Position numbers and translations under genes: made by a program
The notes under the pieces: model-generated
Seen by the model: the letters and a program-made list of their open reading frames with translations, nothing else
What the model was told of the DNA's origin: nothing
Database searches by the model: none
Shown here: in pieces, positions 1 to 6,879 of the stretch
How positions within the stretch are numbered: position 1 is the first letter of the stretch
Layout of the letters: every line of letters starts with the position of its first letter
From: Acidobacteriota bacterium
Lineage (GTDB): Bacteria > Acidobacteriota > Terriglobia > Terriglobales > Acidobacteriaceae
Assembly (NCBI GenBank): GCA_021793595.1
Contig: JAJYSL010000045.1
Coordinates: 1 to 6,879, forward strand
Length of the DNA: 6,879 nucleotides
Direction of reading: 5' to 3'

Positions 1-345
1 AAAGGATTGACGCGACCAGAACAGCGACCGGCCGCCGAACAGTCGCACGCGAACCCAGTTGTACGGCTCGTCTGGATTGAAGGTGTAAGGAACTTCTTTT
101 TCGTCCACCCAGGTGTTGGCATTGAACTCGTTTGCCTGAAAAACATGCGGCAATCGCCCCGGCATTTTAAAGCCGCGATAGGGCAATTCATACGCGGGCT
201 TCAGTTCGCGGTCTTTTTGAAAATCGACGATCGGTCCAGCATTGAGCATCACGCAGGAGATGCCTTTTTCCGTCAGAATCTTGGCGACCATCCCTCCGGA
301 GTGACCTGAGCCAACAATCAGTACATCGACATTTTCCTCCGGCAT
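1..345 (-). CDS. GMC-family FAD-dependent oxidoreductase, N-terminal part (cut by window edge)
   Basis: Only the first 115 codons are present; the gene continues past the left edge. GMC enzymes oxidise sugars, alcohols or sugar acids using FAD, and those paired with a subunit-3-type protein feed electrons to the respiratory chain at the periplasmic face. Seen in the sequence: a beta strand followed by the dinucleotide-binding motif G12-S-G14-H-S-G17 right at the N-terminus (residues 6-18), and a GGRSLFW stretch at residues 104-110, typical of the GMC flavin-contacting region. The ATG at 345 is preceded by AGGAG with 10 nt spacing, and an in-frame stop (the TAA of the preceding gene) lies 21 bp upstream, so little alternative start space exists; an in-frame GTG three codons upstream sits too close to AGGAG. 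There is no signal peptide. The enzyme probably leaves the cell folded and bound to the Tat-carrying partner encoded just upstream. The exact substrate cannot be told from this fragment. Confidence 0.88.
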   Translation of the reverse strand, partial: MPEENVDVLIVGSGHSGGMVAKILTEKGISCVMLNAGPIVDFQKDRELKPAYELPYRGFKMPGRLPHVFQANEFNANTWVDEKEVPYTFNPDEPYNWVRVRLFGGRSLFWSRQSF

Positions 346-366
346 GTGTAACACAGCTCCTATGGT

Positions 367-1062
367 TTACACATACATTTGGATGTCAGGATCGATCGGC
401 GACCAGTACCAGCCGATGCCGGGAGCGCGCTCGCCGGCCGAAGTGGCCGCGATACTCCACAGCTGCGAGTTCATGGTCGCGGTCCGAATGTCCTCATGGG
501 CTACATTGATGAAGTGGGCGAACGGCTCTGTCGGAGGATGATCGCGCATCCAGGTTCGCAGCCACGGCCGCAGCAGCGCATCTGCCTGTTGTGCGTTGAC
601 CTGGGCAAACGGGATGCCGAATTGTTTGCGCGCCTCCGTGTTCAGACGGTCCAGGCCGGAGCGATACATCTTTTGCCGATCGACCGGCGATACGCTGATC
701 AGAAAGTCGATAAACTCCGGCGCCGATGCCTGCGTCGATCCCGGATATCCATTCATCGGAGGCAACAAGATGTCGCCCAGCTTGCGCAGCGTCGCCATGT
801 GCTCGGCATTGAAATAGTGCTGTTCGGTAGTCGCCACTTCATCCGGAATCGTGGACGGAATCGCCGGACTCTGAAAGCCCAGACCCCCCCGCTCTTCGAT
901 CAATTTGGGGGCTGTTTCTGACATGGGTGAAGCGGTTGCGGTCGCGCCAGATTTAGCTTCGGATGCGTTCTCTCCCGTGGCGGGAGTTGCGTTCTGCCCG
1001 AATATCGGCATGGCTGTGACTGGAACAGCCACAATTGCTTTGACAAAGTCTCGTCTGCGCAT
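367..1062 (-). CDS. Gluconate 2-dehydrogenase subunit 3 family protein, Tat-exported small subunit
   Basis: 231 residues, in the usual size range of this family. In characterised flavoprotein dehydrogenases (gluconate, fructose and sorbitol types) the small subunit carries the export signal and helps mature the GMC subunit. The N-terminus has a twin-arginine motif (RRRDFVK, residues 2-8) and a hydrophobic stretch to about residue 21, then an Ala/Thr/Ser-rich linker (about 22-50). The conserved domain runs from about residue 84 to the end: L(96)GDILLPPMNGYPG followed by APEFIDFLI, then a helical segment and an aromatic C-terminal stretch near GIGWYW (215-220). The GMC oxidoreductase follows after 21 bp in the same direction, the classical gene pair. 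The start at 1062 (MRRRDF) is the only ATG that leaves the Tat motif at the extreme N-terminus; an in-frame stop lies at 1096-1098. No good ribosome binding site precedes it. The family call is firm; the substrate is unknown. Confidence 0.88.
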   Translation of the reverse strand: MRRRDFVKAIVAVPVTAMPIFGQNATPATGENASEAKSGATATASPMSETAPKLIEERGGLGFQSPAIPSTIPDEVATTEQHYFNAEHMATLRKLGDILLPPMNGYPGSTQASAPEFIDFLISVSPVDRQKMYRSGLDRLNTEARKQFGIPFAQVNAQQADALLRPWLRTWMRDHPPTEPFAHFINVAHEDIRTATMNSQLWSIAATSAGERAPGIGWYWSPIDPDIQMYV

Positions 1063-1069
1063 CGCACTC

Positions 1070-1099
1070 AGACTAGCTTGACCACAATACGTGAGTCAA
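1070..1099 (-). promoter_or_regulatory. Possible promoter of the dehydrogenase operon, possibly leaderless
   Basis: On the minus strand a TTGACT box (1094-1099) lies 18 bp before a weak TAGTCT box (1070-1075). The TAGTCT box ends only 7 bp before the ATG at 1062, so transcription could start at or near the start codon, which would fit the absence of a Shine-Dalgarno sequence. A TTGAC-N12-GTCAA inverted repeat (1078-1099) covers the same place and might be an operator. The -10 match is poor, so this is a suggestion only. Confidence 0.25.
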
Positions 1100-1117
1100 T
1101 GAAACGATTCGATTGGC

Positions 1118-1137
1118 AGTGTCCCAAATCTGCGTTG
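1118..1137 (+). repeat. Left 20-bp terminal inverted repeat
   Basis: Begins AGTGTCCCAAAT and is the exact reverse complement of 1467-1486. Outside it the two flanks share only GG at two positions, so the perfect match stops sharply here. Confidence 0.75.
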
Positions 1138-1466
1138 AGCGGTTTGCCCAAATCAAGACGACAGCGTGTGGACTTCCGGCGAACCCTTTTTTGCGAGACT
1201 GTGAGGAGAGCCTTTAGGAATGCATCAGATGTTGAGTCTCAGGAGTCTTGCATTCATCCTGGCGTCAGCGATACGGCGCGCGTGCGCCCTGTCCTGCGCT
1301 GCTCTCCATCTCTTTCCCGAAAGAATTAGCGGGAGGAAACTTAGGAAAATGGCTGCAAAAAGGCCCGCAAAAAAGGCGATCGCGTGCATGTCAGCCTCCT
1401 ACGAAGAGCCTATCACTTCTAGGCTCGGATGGGACATCCCGGCGCTGTCCAGTCCAAAAATACAAG

Positions 1467-1486
1467 CAACGCAGATTTGGGACACT
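1467..1486 (-). repeat. Right 20-bp terminal inverted repeat
   Basis: Exact reverse complement of 1118-1137; it reads ATTTGGGACACT at its right end. Similarity ends abruptly on the inner side as well. Confidence 0.75.
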
Positions 1487-1613
1487 ACCGTTTGCTCGCA
1501 GCGTTTGCAACGTTCTATTCGCGCACCGGGCCGATTGACATTATCGCTGAATGCCGGAGGCGTCGACAGTGGGAATTGATATTAGGATGGGAAGAATGGT
1601 GTGACCGGATCCA

Positions 1614-1671
1614 CTTCCGCAGAATTTCAGGCAACGTGTTCACACGTCGCGAAGGATGAGCGCTGCGGAAG
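1614..1671 (+). promoter_or_regulatory. Nested stem-loop in the leader of the jelly-roll protein gene
   Basis: A 9-bp outer stem CTTCCGCAG (1614-1622) pairs with CTGCGGAAG (1663-1671). Inside it, ACGTG (1634-1638) pairs with CACGT (1643-1647) around a TTCA loop, and two further pairs (1631-1632 with 1649-1650) form below one mismatch. The inner part is also a DNA palindrome, ACGTGT-TC-ACACGT (1634-1647). It ends 34 bp before the ATG at 1706. It could be an mRNA leader structure or an operator; no T-run follows, so it is not an intrinsic terminator. Confidence 0.4.
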
Positions 1672-1705
1672 GTGTCGTGGTGCGGATCGAAGTGAGGGGG
1701 GATGA

Positions 1706-2437
1706 ATGAACCAAAGCAATCCAACCATCAAGCCAAGTTCAATGCGGATTGCGACTGTGGCCGTCATCGCGGTCTGTCTAAGTTTCTTCTGTGCGTCGAG
1801 TCGATGGGCGCTCTCGCAGTGCGGCGGTTCGCATCCCGCGACGATTTCCATCCAACATGACTTTGCCTCCGGCAGCCTGAAGGCGTGGGATATGCCGTTT
1901 CCCGAAGATTGGGAAATTCTGCAACAGGGAGATCTTCACTATCTGCACATGAAGCGCAACCGCGAGCCACTTGTGCCGCGTCGCCCCATGCAATTTGCTC
2001 GCCTCAAGGGCGTCAAGGTCGGCAGCTTTATTCTTAACGTCAACGTTCGTCGTGCCGGCGGCTCCATGATTGTCGTATTCAACTATGTCGACACGCTTCA
2101 CTTCTATTACGTCCATCTTTCCGAAAATCCAGGCACCCAAATCTCCGTCCACAACGGCATCTTTATTGTGAACGGCAAACCTCGATACCGAATCGCCGGT
2201 TTGCGGGCTGCACCCGCGCTGCCGGACAAAGCGTGGCATCATGTGCGCATCGTGCGCAATGTTGGCACCGGGTCGATCCAGGTGTTTCTGAACCACGAGA
2301 AACAGCCAAGATTTTCTGTGATCGACCACACATTCGCCTGTGGCCAGGTTGGTCTGGGTTCCTTTGATGAAACTGGGGACTTCTCGCGATTCCGGCTACA
2401 GTCAAAGGACGCCGAAGTTTCATCGAACGTCAAGTAA
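1706..2437 (+). CDS. Secreted protein with concanavalin A-like (LamG/DUF1080-type) domain
   Basis: 243 residues. Residues about 14-35 form a hydrophobic signal peptide (MRIATVAVIAVCLSFFC...), after a 13-residue polar leader; the mature part begins near residue 36-40. The cysteine at 39 follows ALSQ, which does not fit a lipobox, so signal peptidase I cleavage is more likely. The mature part reads as a jelly-roll beta-sandwich: a short strand after FASGSLKAW (53-61), FNYVDTLHFYYVHLS (125-139), KAWHHVRIVRN (175-185) with a W-H-x-V-R core, SIQVFLN (190-196) and a closing GQVGLGSFDETGDFSRFRL (213-231). This order is typical of LamG-like and 3-keto-disaccharide-hydrolase-like (DUF1080) domains that bind or cleave glycans. 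The start is fixed by an in-frame TGA directly before the ATG and a GAGGGGGG tract at 1694-1701. The next gene converges and ends 23 bp away. No catalytic residues can be assigned. Confidence 0.8.
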   Translation: MNQSNPTIKPSSMRIATVAVIAVCLSFFCASSRWALSQCGGSHPATISIQHDFASGSLKAWDMPFPEDWEILQQGDLHYLHMKRNREPLVPRRPMQFARLKGVKVGSFILNVNVRRAGGSMIVVFNYVDTLHFYYVHLSENPGTQISVHNGIFIVNGKPRYRIAGLRAAPALPDKAWHHVRIVRNVGTGSIQVFLNHEKQPRFSVIDHTFACGQVGLGSFDETGDFSRFRLQSKDAEVSSNVK

Positions 2438-2460
2438 AGATCGCGCAGATGTAGCTTTAT

Positions 2461-3996
<1,536 letters not shown>

Positions 3997-4003
3997 TGGC
4001 TTG

Positions 4004-4011
4004 CCCTCTTC
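4004..4011 (-). promoter_or_regulatory. Ribosome binding site deciding the beta-gamma start
   Basis: GAAGAGGG on the minus strand, 7 nt before the ATG at 3996. The alternative GTG at 4035 lies only 3 bp after the alpha-gene stop, with just a TGAGG immediately against it. Confidence 0.6.
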
Positions 4012-4038
4012 ATACCCGTTCTCAATCCTGACCACGCC

Positions 4039-5091
4039 TCAGACCACGGCACCCACGCGGCGCAATACCTGCTCCTGCAGTTCTTTGATGGAAGGAACGT
4101 TACCGCCTCCGCGCCCGTAGAACTCCACCGGGACGGCGCCATCGAGCGCCAGGCGAACATCTTCCACCATCTGCCCATTACTCAATTCCACCACTAGTAC
4201 TTTCTCCGCCTTCGCCGCCGCTTCCACCAGCGCGGTGGAGGGGTAGGGCCACAGCGTAATGGGACGGAACATGCCCGCTTTGACGCCCTGCCGGCGCAGG
4301 GCTTCGACGGTAGAGCGAAGGATGCGAGACACAATACCGTATCCAACCAGAAGGATCTCTGCATCCTCAATGTGACAGCTCTCGTATCGTGGTTCCGCTT
4401 CCTGCGCCCGCCGATATTTGGCTTCCATCTTTCGTTCGTGCTCTTCCAGTTCGTCGGCCTCCAGGAAGATGGAACTGATCAGGTTGCCGCGTGTCTCATG
4501 CGTGCCCTTCACGGCCCACGGTTTCTCCGGCTGCGGAATCTCGCGATATTCCAGGTCGAGCGGCTCCATCATCTGGCCAACAAATCCATCCGCCAGGATC
4601 ACCGCAGGATTGCGATATTTGTCAGCCAATTCAAAGGCCAGAATAGTCAGGTCAGCCATCTCCTGCACCGACGCAGGAGCCAGCACGAGGTTGCGATAAT
4701 TGCCGTGTCCTCCGCCTTTCACCATGGCGAAGTAGTCGCTTTGCTCGGGTGCAATGTTGCCCAGCCCCGGGCCGCCTCGCATCACATCCACAATGACGCA
4801 GGGCAGTTCCGCGCCTGCCAGATAAGAGATCCCTTCCTGCATCAGGCTCAACCCCGGTCCCGAAGAGCCGGACATCACGCGCTGCCCGGTCGCTGCGGCT
4901 CCATACACCATGTTGATCGCGGCGGTTTCACTCTCTGCTTGCAGGAATGTTCCTCCAACCTGCGGAAAATAGAGCGCCGCAGCCTCGGCTATTTCGCTGG
5001 CCGGAGTAATCGGATATCCATAATAGCCGCGGCAGCCGGCGAGGATCGCACCTTTCACCAGCGCCACGTTCCCCTTACAAAGTTGGCGCAT
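4039..5091 (-). CDS. vorB: 2-oxoacid:ferredoxin oxidoreductase alpha subunit, VorB type
   Basis: 350 residues, the normal length for VorB (3-methyl-2-oxobutanoate:ferredoxin oxidoreductase alpha subunit). It provides the second half of the TPP site: the pyrimidine-binding domain (about 5-180) with GYPITPASE (25-33), LQAESE (50-55, containing the Glu expected to activate TPP) and MRGGPGLGN (104-112). The C-terminal domain (about 240-340) has VGYGIVSR (249-256) and ELSNGQM (302-308). The protein is cytoplasmic, with no signal peptide or membrane segment. The ATG at 5091 has a strong AAGGAGGG 5 nt upstream and lies inside the end of the ferredoxin gene (17-nt overlap), which suggests translational coupling. 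The opening MRQLCKGN and the overall motif spacing match VorB rather than KorA proteins, which often carry the gamma domain on the alpha chain. Substrate preference (branched-chain 2-oxoacids versus 2-oxoglutarate or pyruvate) is a family inference. Confidence 0.9.
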   Translation of the reverse strand: MRQLCKGNVALVKGAILAGCRGYYGYPITPASEIAEAAALYFPQVGGTFLQAESETAAINMVYGAAATGQRVMSGSSGPGLSLMQEGISYLAGAELPCVIVDVMRGGPGLGNIAPEQSDYFAMVKGGGHGNYRNLVLAPASVQEMADLTILAFELADKYRNPAVILADGFVGQMMEPLDLEYREIPQPEKPWAVKGTHETRGNLISSIFLEADELEEHERKMEAKYRRAQEAEPRYESCHIEDAEILLVGYGIVSRILRSTVEALRRQGVKAGMFRPITLWPYPSTALVEAAAKAEKVLVVELSNGQMVEDVRLALDGAVPVEFYGRGGGNVPSIKELQEQVLRRVGAVV

Positions 5092-5344
5092 GTTCGCCCT
5101 CCTTCGCTTCCATGGCCTTCGCCTTCAGACGGTAGACGGTGATGGCTCCCGGCTCCGGGCAGCAATAAAAGCAGATGCCGCACCCTGTGCAAATATGTCC
5201 ATTGCAGCGCGCCGGGTGGACTCCGTTTGCGTTCAATTCCGGAGCCAGCTCCAGGCATTGCGGCGGACAGGAGGCCACACACAGCCCACATCCCTTGCAT
5301 TCTTCGGCATCGATGGTAACTTTCCCGCGTGGCTGGACTGCCAT
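5075..5344 (-). CDS. 2[4Fe-4S] ferredoxin-like delta subunit of the 2-oxoacid oxidoreductase
   Basis: 89 residues. It is expected to carry electrons from the TPP site, via the proximal cluster of the beta subunit, out to soluble ferredoxin. Two cluster motifs are visible: C16-x2-C19-x2-C22-x3-C26-P and C52-x2-C55-x2-C58-x3-C62-P. Three further cysteines (30, 47, 61) lie close by. The tail from residue 74 is Lys/Glu/Ala-rich. The start is firm: an in-frame TGA lies two codons upstream of the ATG, and GAGGTGA (5348-5354) gives a good ribosome binding site. First gene of the operon; its 3' end overlaps vorB by 17 nt and contains the vorB ribosome binding site. The gene order delta, alpha, beta(-gamma) is a known arrangement for VOR/KOR enzymes. 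Confidence 0.92.
   Translation of the reverse strand: MAVQPRGKVTIDAEECKGCGLCVASCPPQCLELAPELNANGVHPARCNGHICTGCGICFYCCPEPGAITVYRLKAKAMEAKEGEHAPTL
5097..5104 (-). promoter_or_regulatory. vorB ribosome binding site inside the ferredoxin gene
   Basis: AAGGAGGG on the minus strand, 5 nt before the vorB ATG and inside the last codons of the delta-subunit gene. With the 17-nt gene overlap this suggests coupled translation, which would keep the subunits in balance. Confidence 0.7.
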
Positions 5345-5474
5345 GCTTCACCTCGTCCTGGCGGGGCGCTTTGATCCCGTCGCCCAGAGTGCCAATCGCC
5401 ACAATTCCCAGTATATTTGCGACCGCACCCTCGCCGCTTTCCATTAGAGGCTCGTGGGTTGCGAGGGGCCGTGA

Positions 5475-5512
5475 CCTATATCACATAGGGGTGTGATATC
5501 TGTTGACACACC
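5475..5512. promoter_or_regulatory. Cluster of three overlapping palindromes, probable operator
   Basis: The strongest is ATATCACA-N6-TGTGATAT (5478-5499), perfect over 8 bp per arm with a TAGGGG spacer. It overlaps CCTAT-N5-ATAGG (5475-5489) and GGTGTG-N11-CACACC (5490-5512), both perfect. The main site contains TCACA and TGTGA half-sites six bases apart, but in the reverse order to the CRP consensus (TGTGA-N6-TCACA), so a CRP assignment is not justified. It is centred about 144 bp before the ferredoxin gene and 211 bp before the exported-protein gene, so it could serve either. The regulator is unknown. Confidence 0.5.
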
Positions 5513-5524
5513 TGAGACGATAAC

Positions 5525-5543
5525 GCGGCGATTAGCTCGCCGC
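5525..5543 (+). promoter_or_regulatory. GC-rich hairpin in the intergenic region
   Basis: GCGGCGA (5525-5531) pairs perfectly with TCGCCGC (5537-5543) around a 5-nt loop. No T-run follows on either strand, so it is not a typical intrinsic terminator. It may lie in the mRNA leader of the gene at 5700. Its function is unknown. Confidence 0.3.
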
Positions 5544-5699
5544 CACTGGTGCTCATTTCAGGCTACGGCCAGGCTCTCCCCCTGGTCCCAGTGATAGGGC
5601 AAAAGTCCCCCAAGAAACACGCATTTTCTACTCCGGATTCGTCCAACCGGCGAGTCGCGCCCCTTCGATTCATCGGATCGCACAAGGAGCACTATTCAT

Positions 5700-6879
5700 A
5701 TGAAGAGATTCCCATATCTCCGCTACGGCTCCATCGCCGCATGCATAGCCTTGATTGTTTCGGCCCTATCCGCCCAGAGTTCCAACATTATTGTGTGTAG
5801 CCCTGTTTATGTACGACTGGCTCTGGGCAACACCTCGGGTCAGCCCAATAAAAATTCCCCTCCAGTCAATTTCAATACCTCTACGCTGAATCTGAATTGC
5901 TCTGTCTCTCCCATTCGAGCGCTACTCACTTCCAGCCCCTCCGCCGCCACCGCCAATGCGAACCTTTTAGTCGATAACTTCATCAATCTCACTGTGACGC
6001 CAGGCATATCCGGGACGGCCGCCGGAACCCCAGTGGATATCTGTGCTGGCGGGACTTCCACGTCCGCATCAACCAGTGGAACCAACCACTCACAGGAGTG
6101 CTACAATTCTGGCTTCTCATCGGCCGTAGGCAACCTTGTCGGCCAGGACCCCGACGCCTTTGTGTCGACCTATGGTGTTGCGTCCCTCGACATCAGCAGC
6201 TATCTGGTATCGGGCCCACAGCAAGCCGAATTTGATCTCGTCAACCTCGGGGACTATGTAGCCAGCTCGTCCCTTTACCTGAATACGAATTGCACTCAAA
6301 TGGGAGTTTCAGGGCAGGTCAACCTCACTGGCAACACGATTTCTTCGGCGAACATAATTCAGAACTACTCCATTGATTCGACCTCGAATCAAAAGTTCCA
6401 GTTCGTGTATAACCTCTCCAAGGCGGAGCAGGCGGGCAGCTTATCGATCGCCTCCGGAACGGTTCCCTACATTACAGATATTCCCGTGGACCCCACCACG
6501 TTTCAAACCACCCTCGTTCCCAATACTTCCTTTGCCACCTCCTCTTGTATGGTTCACGCGGGAGAACTCCTCAACGGCCTACCGGCTTGCACGCTCTACA
6601 CCCTGCAATGCACGTCTGGCAGCAGTACAACCCCGAGTGGCGCCCAGTGCCCGGTTTCCTCACTACCCAATGAAATATTTCAAGATGTCTTTGACGGCCC
6701 CAGCTTCAAACTGCAAGATATTCCAACCCCCAATAACGGCCCCACGTTTCATGAAGGGGTCGCGTTTCTAATGGCCAGCGAGGGTTGGACGGGCGGTCCA
6801 TGTACGTTCGATCCGGCGTCTGGACTGCAAGACCTGACCTGTCCCCAGAACCTGCTCGCCGACTTCAGCGGTCCGGGCC
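5700..6879 (+). CDS. Exported Ser/Thr/Asn-rich protein of unknown function (cut by window edge)
   Basis: An uninterrupted reading frame of 393 codons reaches the right edge, so the C-terminus is missing. The ATG has AAGGAG (5684-5689) 10 nt upstream. Residues 1-25 are a clear Sec signal peptide: basic start (MKRFPYLR), hydrophobic core, and ALSA before Q26, fitting signal peptidase I cleavage. The mature part is rich in Ser, Thr, Asn and Gly, poor in Lys and Arg, and has 11 cysteines (33, 67, 115, 134, 198, 283, 297, 304, 317, 368, 381), suggesting disulfides outside the cytoplasm. Residues 161-195 (SLDISSYLVSGPQQ...) read like edge strands of a beta-sandwich. The composition fits a surface or secreted beta-rich protein, possibly an adhesin or a large multi-domain protein. 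I do not recognise a named family. It is divergent from the vor operon, with no evident functional link. Confidence 0.8.
   Translation, partial: MKRFPYLRYGSIAACIALIVSALSAQSSNIIVCSPVYVRLALGNTSGQPNKNSPPVNFNTSTLNLNCSVSPIRALLTSSPSAATANANLLVDNFINLTVTPGISGTAAGTPVDICAGGTSTSASTSGTNHSQECYNSGFSSAVGNLVGQDPDAFVSTYGVASLDISSYLVSGPQQAEFDLVNLGDYVASSSLYLNTNCTQMGVSGQVNLTGNTISSANIIQNYSIDSTSNQKFQFVYNLSKAEQAGSLSIASGTVPYITDIPVDPTTFQTTLVPNTSFATSSCMVHAGELLNGLPACTLYTLQCTSGSSTTPSGAQCPVSSLPNEIFQDVFDGPSFKLQDIPTPNNGPTFHEGVAFLMASEGWTGGPCTFDPASGLQDLTCPQNLLADFSGPG

Larger units (their letters stand above)
1118..1486. mobile_element. Candidate MITE or decayed insertion sequence bounded by 20-bp inverted repeats
   Basis: The segment is 369 bp long and bounded by two perfect 20-bp inverted repeats starting AGTGTCCCAAATCTGCG. 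A perfect 20-bp pair this close together is very unlikely by chance in unique intergenic DNA. The interior encodes nothing recognisable as a transposase, so it would be a non-autonomous element or a remnant deleted internally. It sits entirely in an intergenic gap, as is usual for such elements. No clear target-site duplication is visible next to the repeats. A 7-bp stem with 7-nt loop (1406-1426, GAGCCTA/TAGGCTC) lies inside. The IS family cannot be assigned from sight. A less likely alternative is a long-range regulatory or RNA structure. Confidence 0.5.
1063..1705. other. 643-bp intergenic region between divergent genes
   Basis: This gap separates the left dehydrogenase operon (minus strand) from the secreted jelly-roll protein gene (plus strand). 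It contains a weak candidate promoter for the left operon, a candidate inverted-repeat element (1118-1486) and a nested stem-loop (1614-1671). Several short open frames exist on the plus strand; none shows a recognisable domain. I see no convincing -35/-10 pair for the gene at 1706: TTGACA at 1535-1540 has no -10 box at a proper distance. Confidence 0.6.
5345..5699. other. 355-bp divergent intergenic region (vor operon / exported protein)
   Basis: No gene is supported here. The region must hold the start signals of both the vor operon (minus) and the exported protein gene (plus). It contains a cluster of palindromes (5475-5512), a GC-rich hairpin (5525-5543) and an AAGGAG ribosome binding site at 5684-5689. 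TTGACA at 5503-5508 (plus strand) has no -10 box at a normal distance, and I could not find a convincing sigma-70 pair for either direction. Confidence 0.6.

Noticed and set aside
379..921. A 180-codon plus-strand frame opposite the subunit-3 gene
   Set aside because: Antisense to a gene with a recognisable family and Tat signal; Arg-rich composition with no domain.
1406..1426. A 7-bp hairpin GAGCCTA/TAGGCTC considered as an intrinsic terminator
   Set aside because: No T-run follows on either strand and no supported gene ends next to it.
1813..1825. Lipoprotein processing site at the cysteine of ALSQC in the jelly-roll protein
   Set aside because: Gln at the position before Cys does not fit the lipobox (Gly, Ala or Ser expected).
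2438..2460. A bidirectional terminator between the convergent jelly-roll and beta-gamma genes
   Set aside because: The 23-bp gap has no stem of useful length and no T-run.
4372..5142. A 256-codon plus-strand frame opposite vorB
   Set aside because: It lies antisense to a well-supported gene and its product shows no domain; it is a by-product of GC-rich coding DNA.
5055..5444. A 129-codon minus-strand frame starting upstream of the ferredoxin gene and overlapping it in another frame
   Set aside because: Its downstream part is a frame-shifted reading of the ferredoxin gene, which has clear cysteine motifs and a firm start; the first 33 codons show no recognisable domain.
5478..5499. Assignment of the main palindrome as a CRP site
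   Set aside because: The half-sites are in the order TCACA-N6-TGTGA, the reverse of the CRP consensus, so only an unidentified operator is claimed.
5503..5508. TTGACA as a -35 box for the exported-protein gene
   Set aside because: The only -10-like hexamer (GATAAC, 5519-5524) is 10 bp away, too close for sigma-70.
5840..6299. Two minus-strand frames inside the exported-protein region
   Set aside because: The plus strand is open without interruption with a signal peptide and ribosome binding site; the minus frames have neither.

Overview
The window looks like chromosomal DNA of a bacterium, most plausibly Acidobacteriota (Terriglobia-like). This is an inference, because no marker gene is present. 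It rests on the combination of a secreted sugar-dehydrogenase-type oxidoreductase, a secreted jelly-roll (LamG/DUF1080-like) protein, a four-part 2-oxoacid:ferredoxin oxidoreductase with a beta-gamma fusion, and a large Ser/Thr/Asn-rich exported protein. I see no tRNA, rRNA, CRISPR array, phage gene or intact transposase.

Layout. (1) Positions 1-1062, minus strand: a two-gene unit of a Tat-exported 'gluconate 2-dehydrogenase subunit 3' family protein followed 21 bp later by a GMC-type FAD oxidoreductase that runs off the left edge. (2) Positions 1063-1705: a 643-bp gap between divergent genes. It holds a 369-bp segment bounded by perfect 20-bp inverted repeats (candidate MITE or IS remnant) and, further right, a nested stem-loop just ahead of the next gene. 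(3) Positions 1706-2437, plus strand: a secreted protein with a concanavalin-A-like beta-sandwich. (4) Positions 2461-5344, minus strand: a compact operon, transcribed right to left, encoding a 2[4Fe-4S] ferredoxin-like delta subunit, a VorB-type alpha subunit and a fused beta-gamma subunit. Together these should form a complete CoA-dependent 2-oxoacid:ferredoxin oxidoreductase, probably acting on branched-chain 2-oxoacids. (5) Positions 5345-5699: a 355-bp divergent intergenic region with three overlapping palindromes and a GC-rich hairpin. (6) Positions 5700-6879, plus strand: a large exported Cys-containing protein of unknown function, open at the right edge.

The left operon is expected to oxidise a sugar or alcohol at the periplasmic face and pass electrons to the respiratory chain. 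The vor operon is expected to oxidise 2-oxoacids (for example from Val/Leu/Ile breakdown) to acyl-CoA in the cytoplasm, reducing ferredoxin. Nothing in the sequence links the two pathways directly. Most of the window is recognisable metabolism. The least explained parts are the inverted-repeat element, the palindrome cluster between the vor operon and the exported protein, and the exported protein itself.
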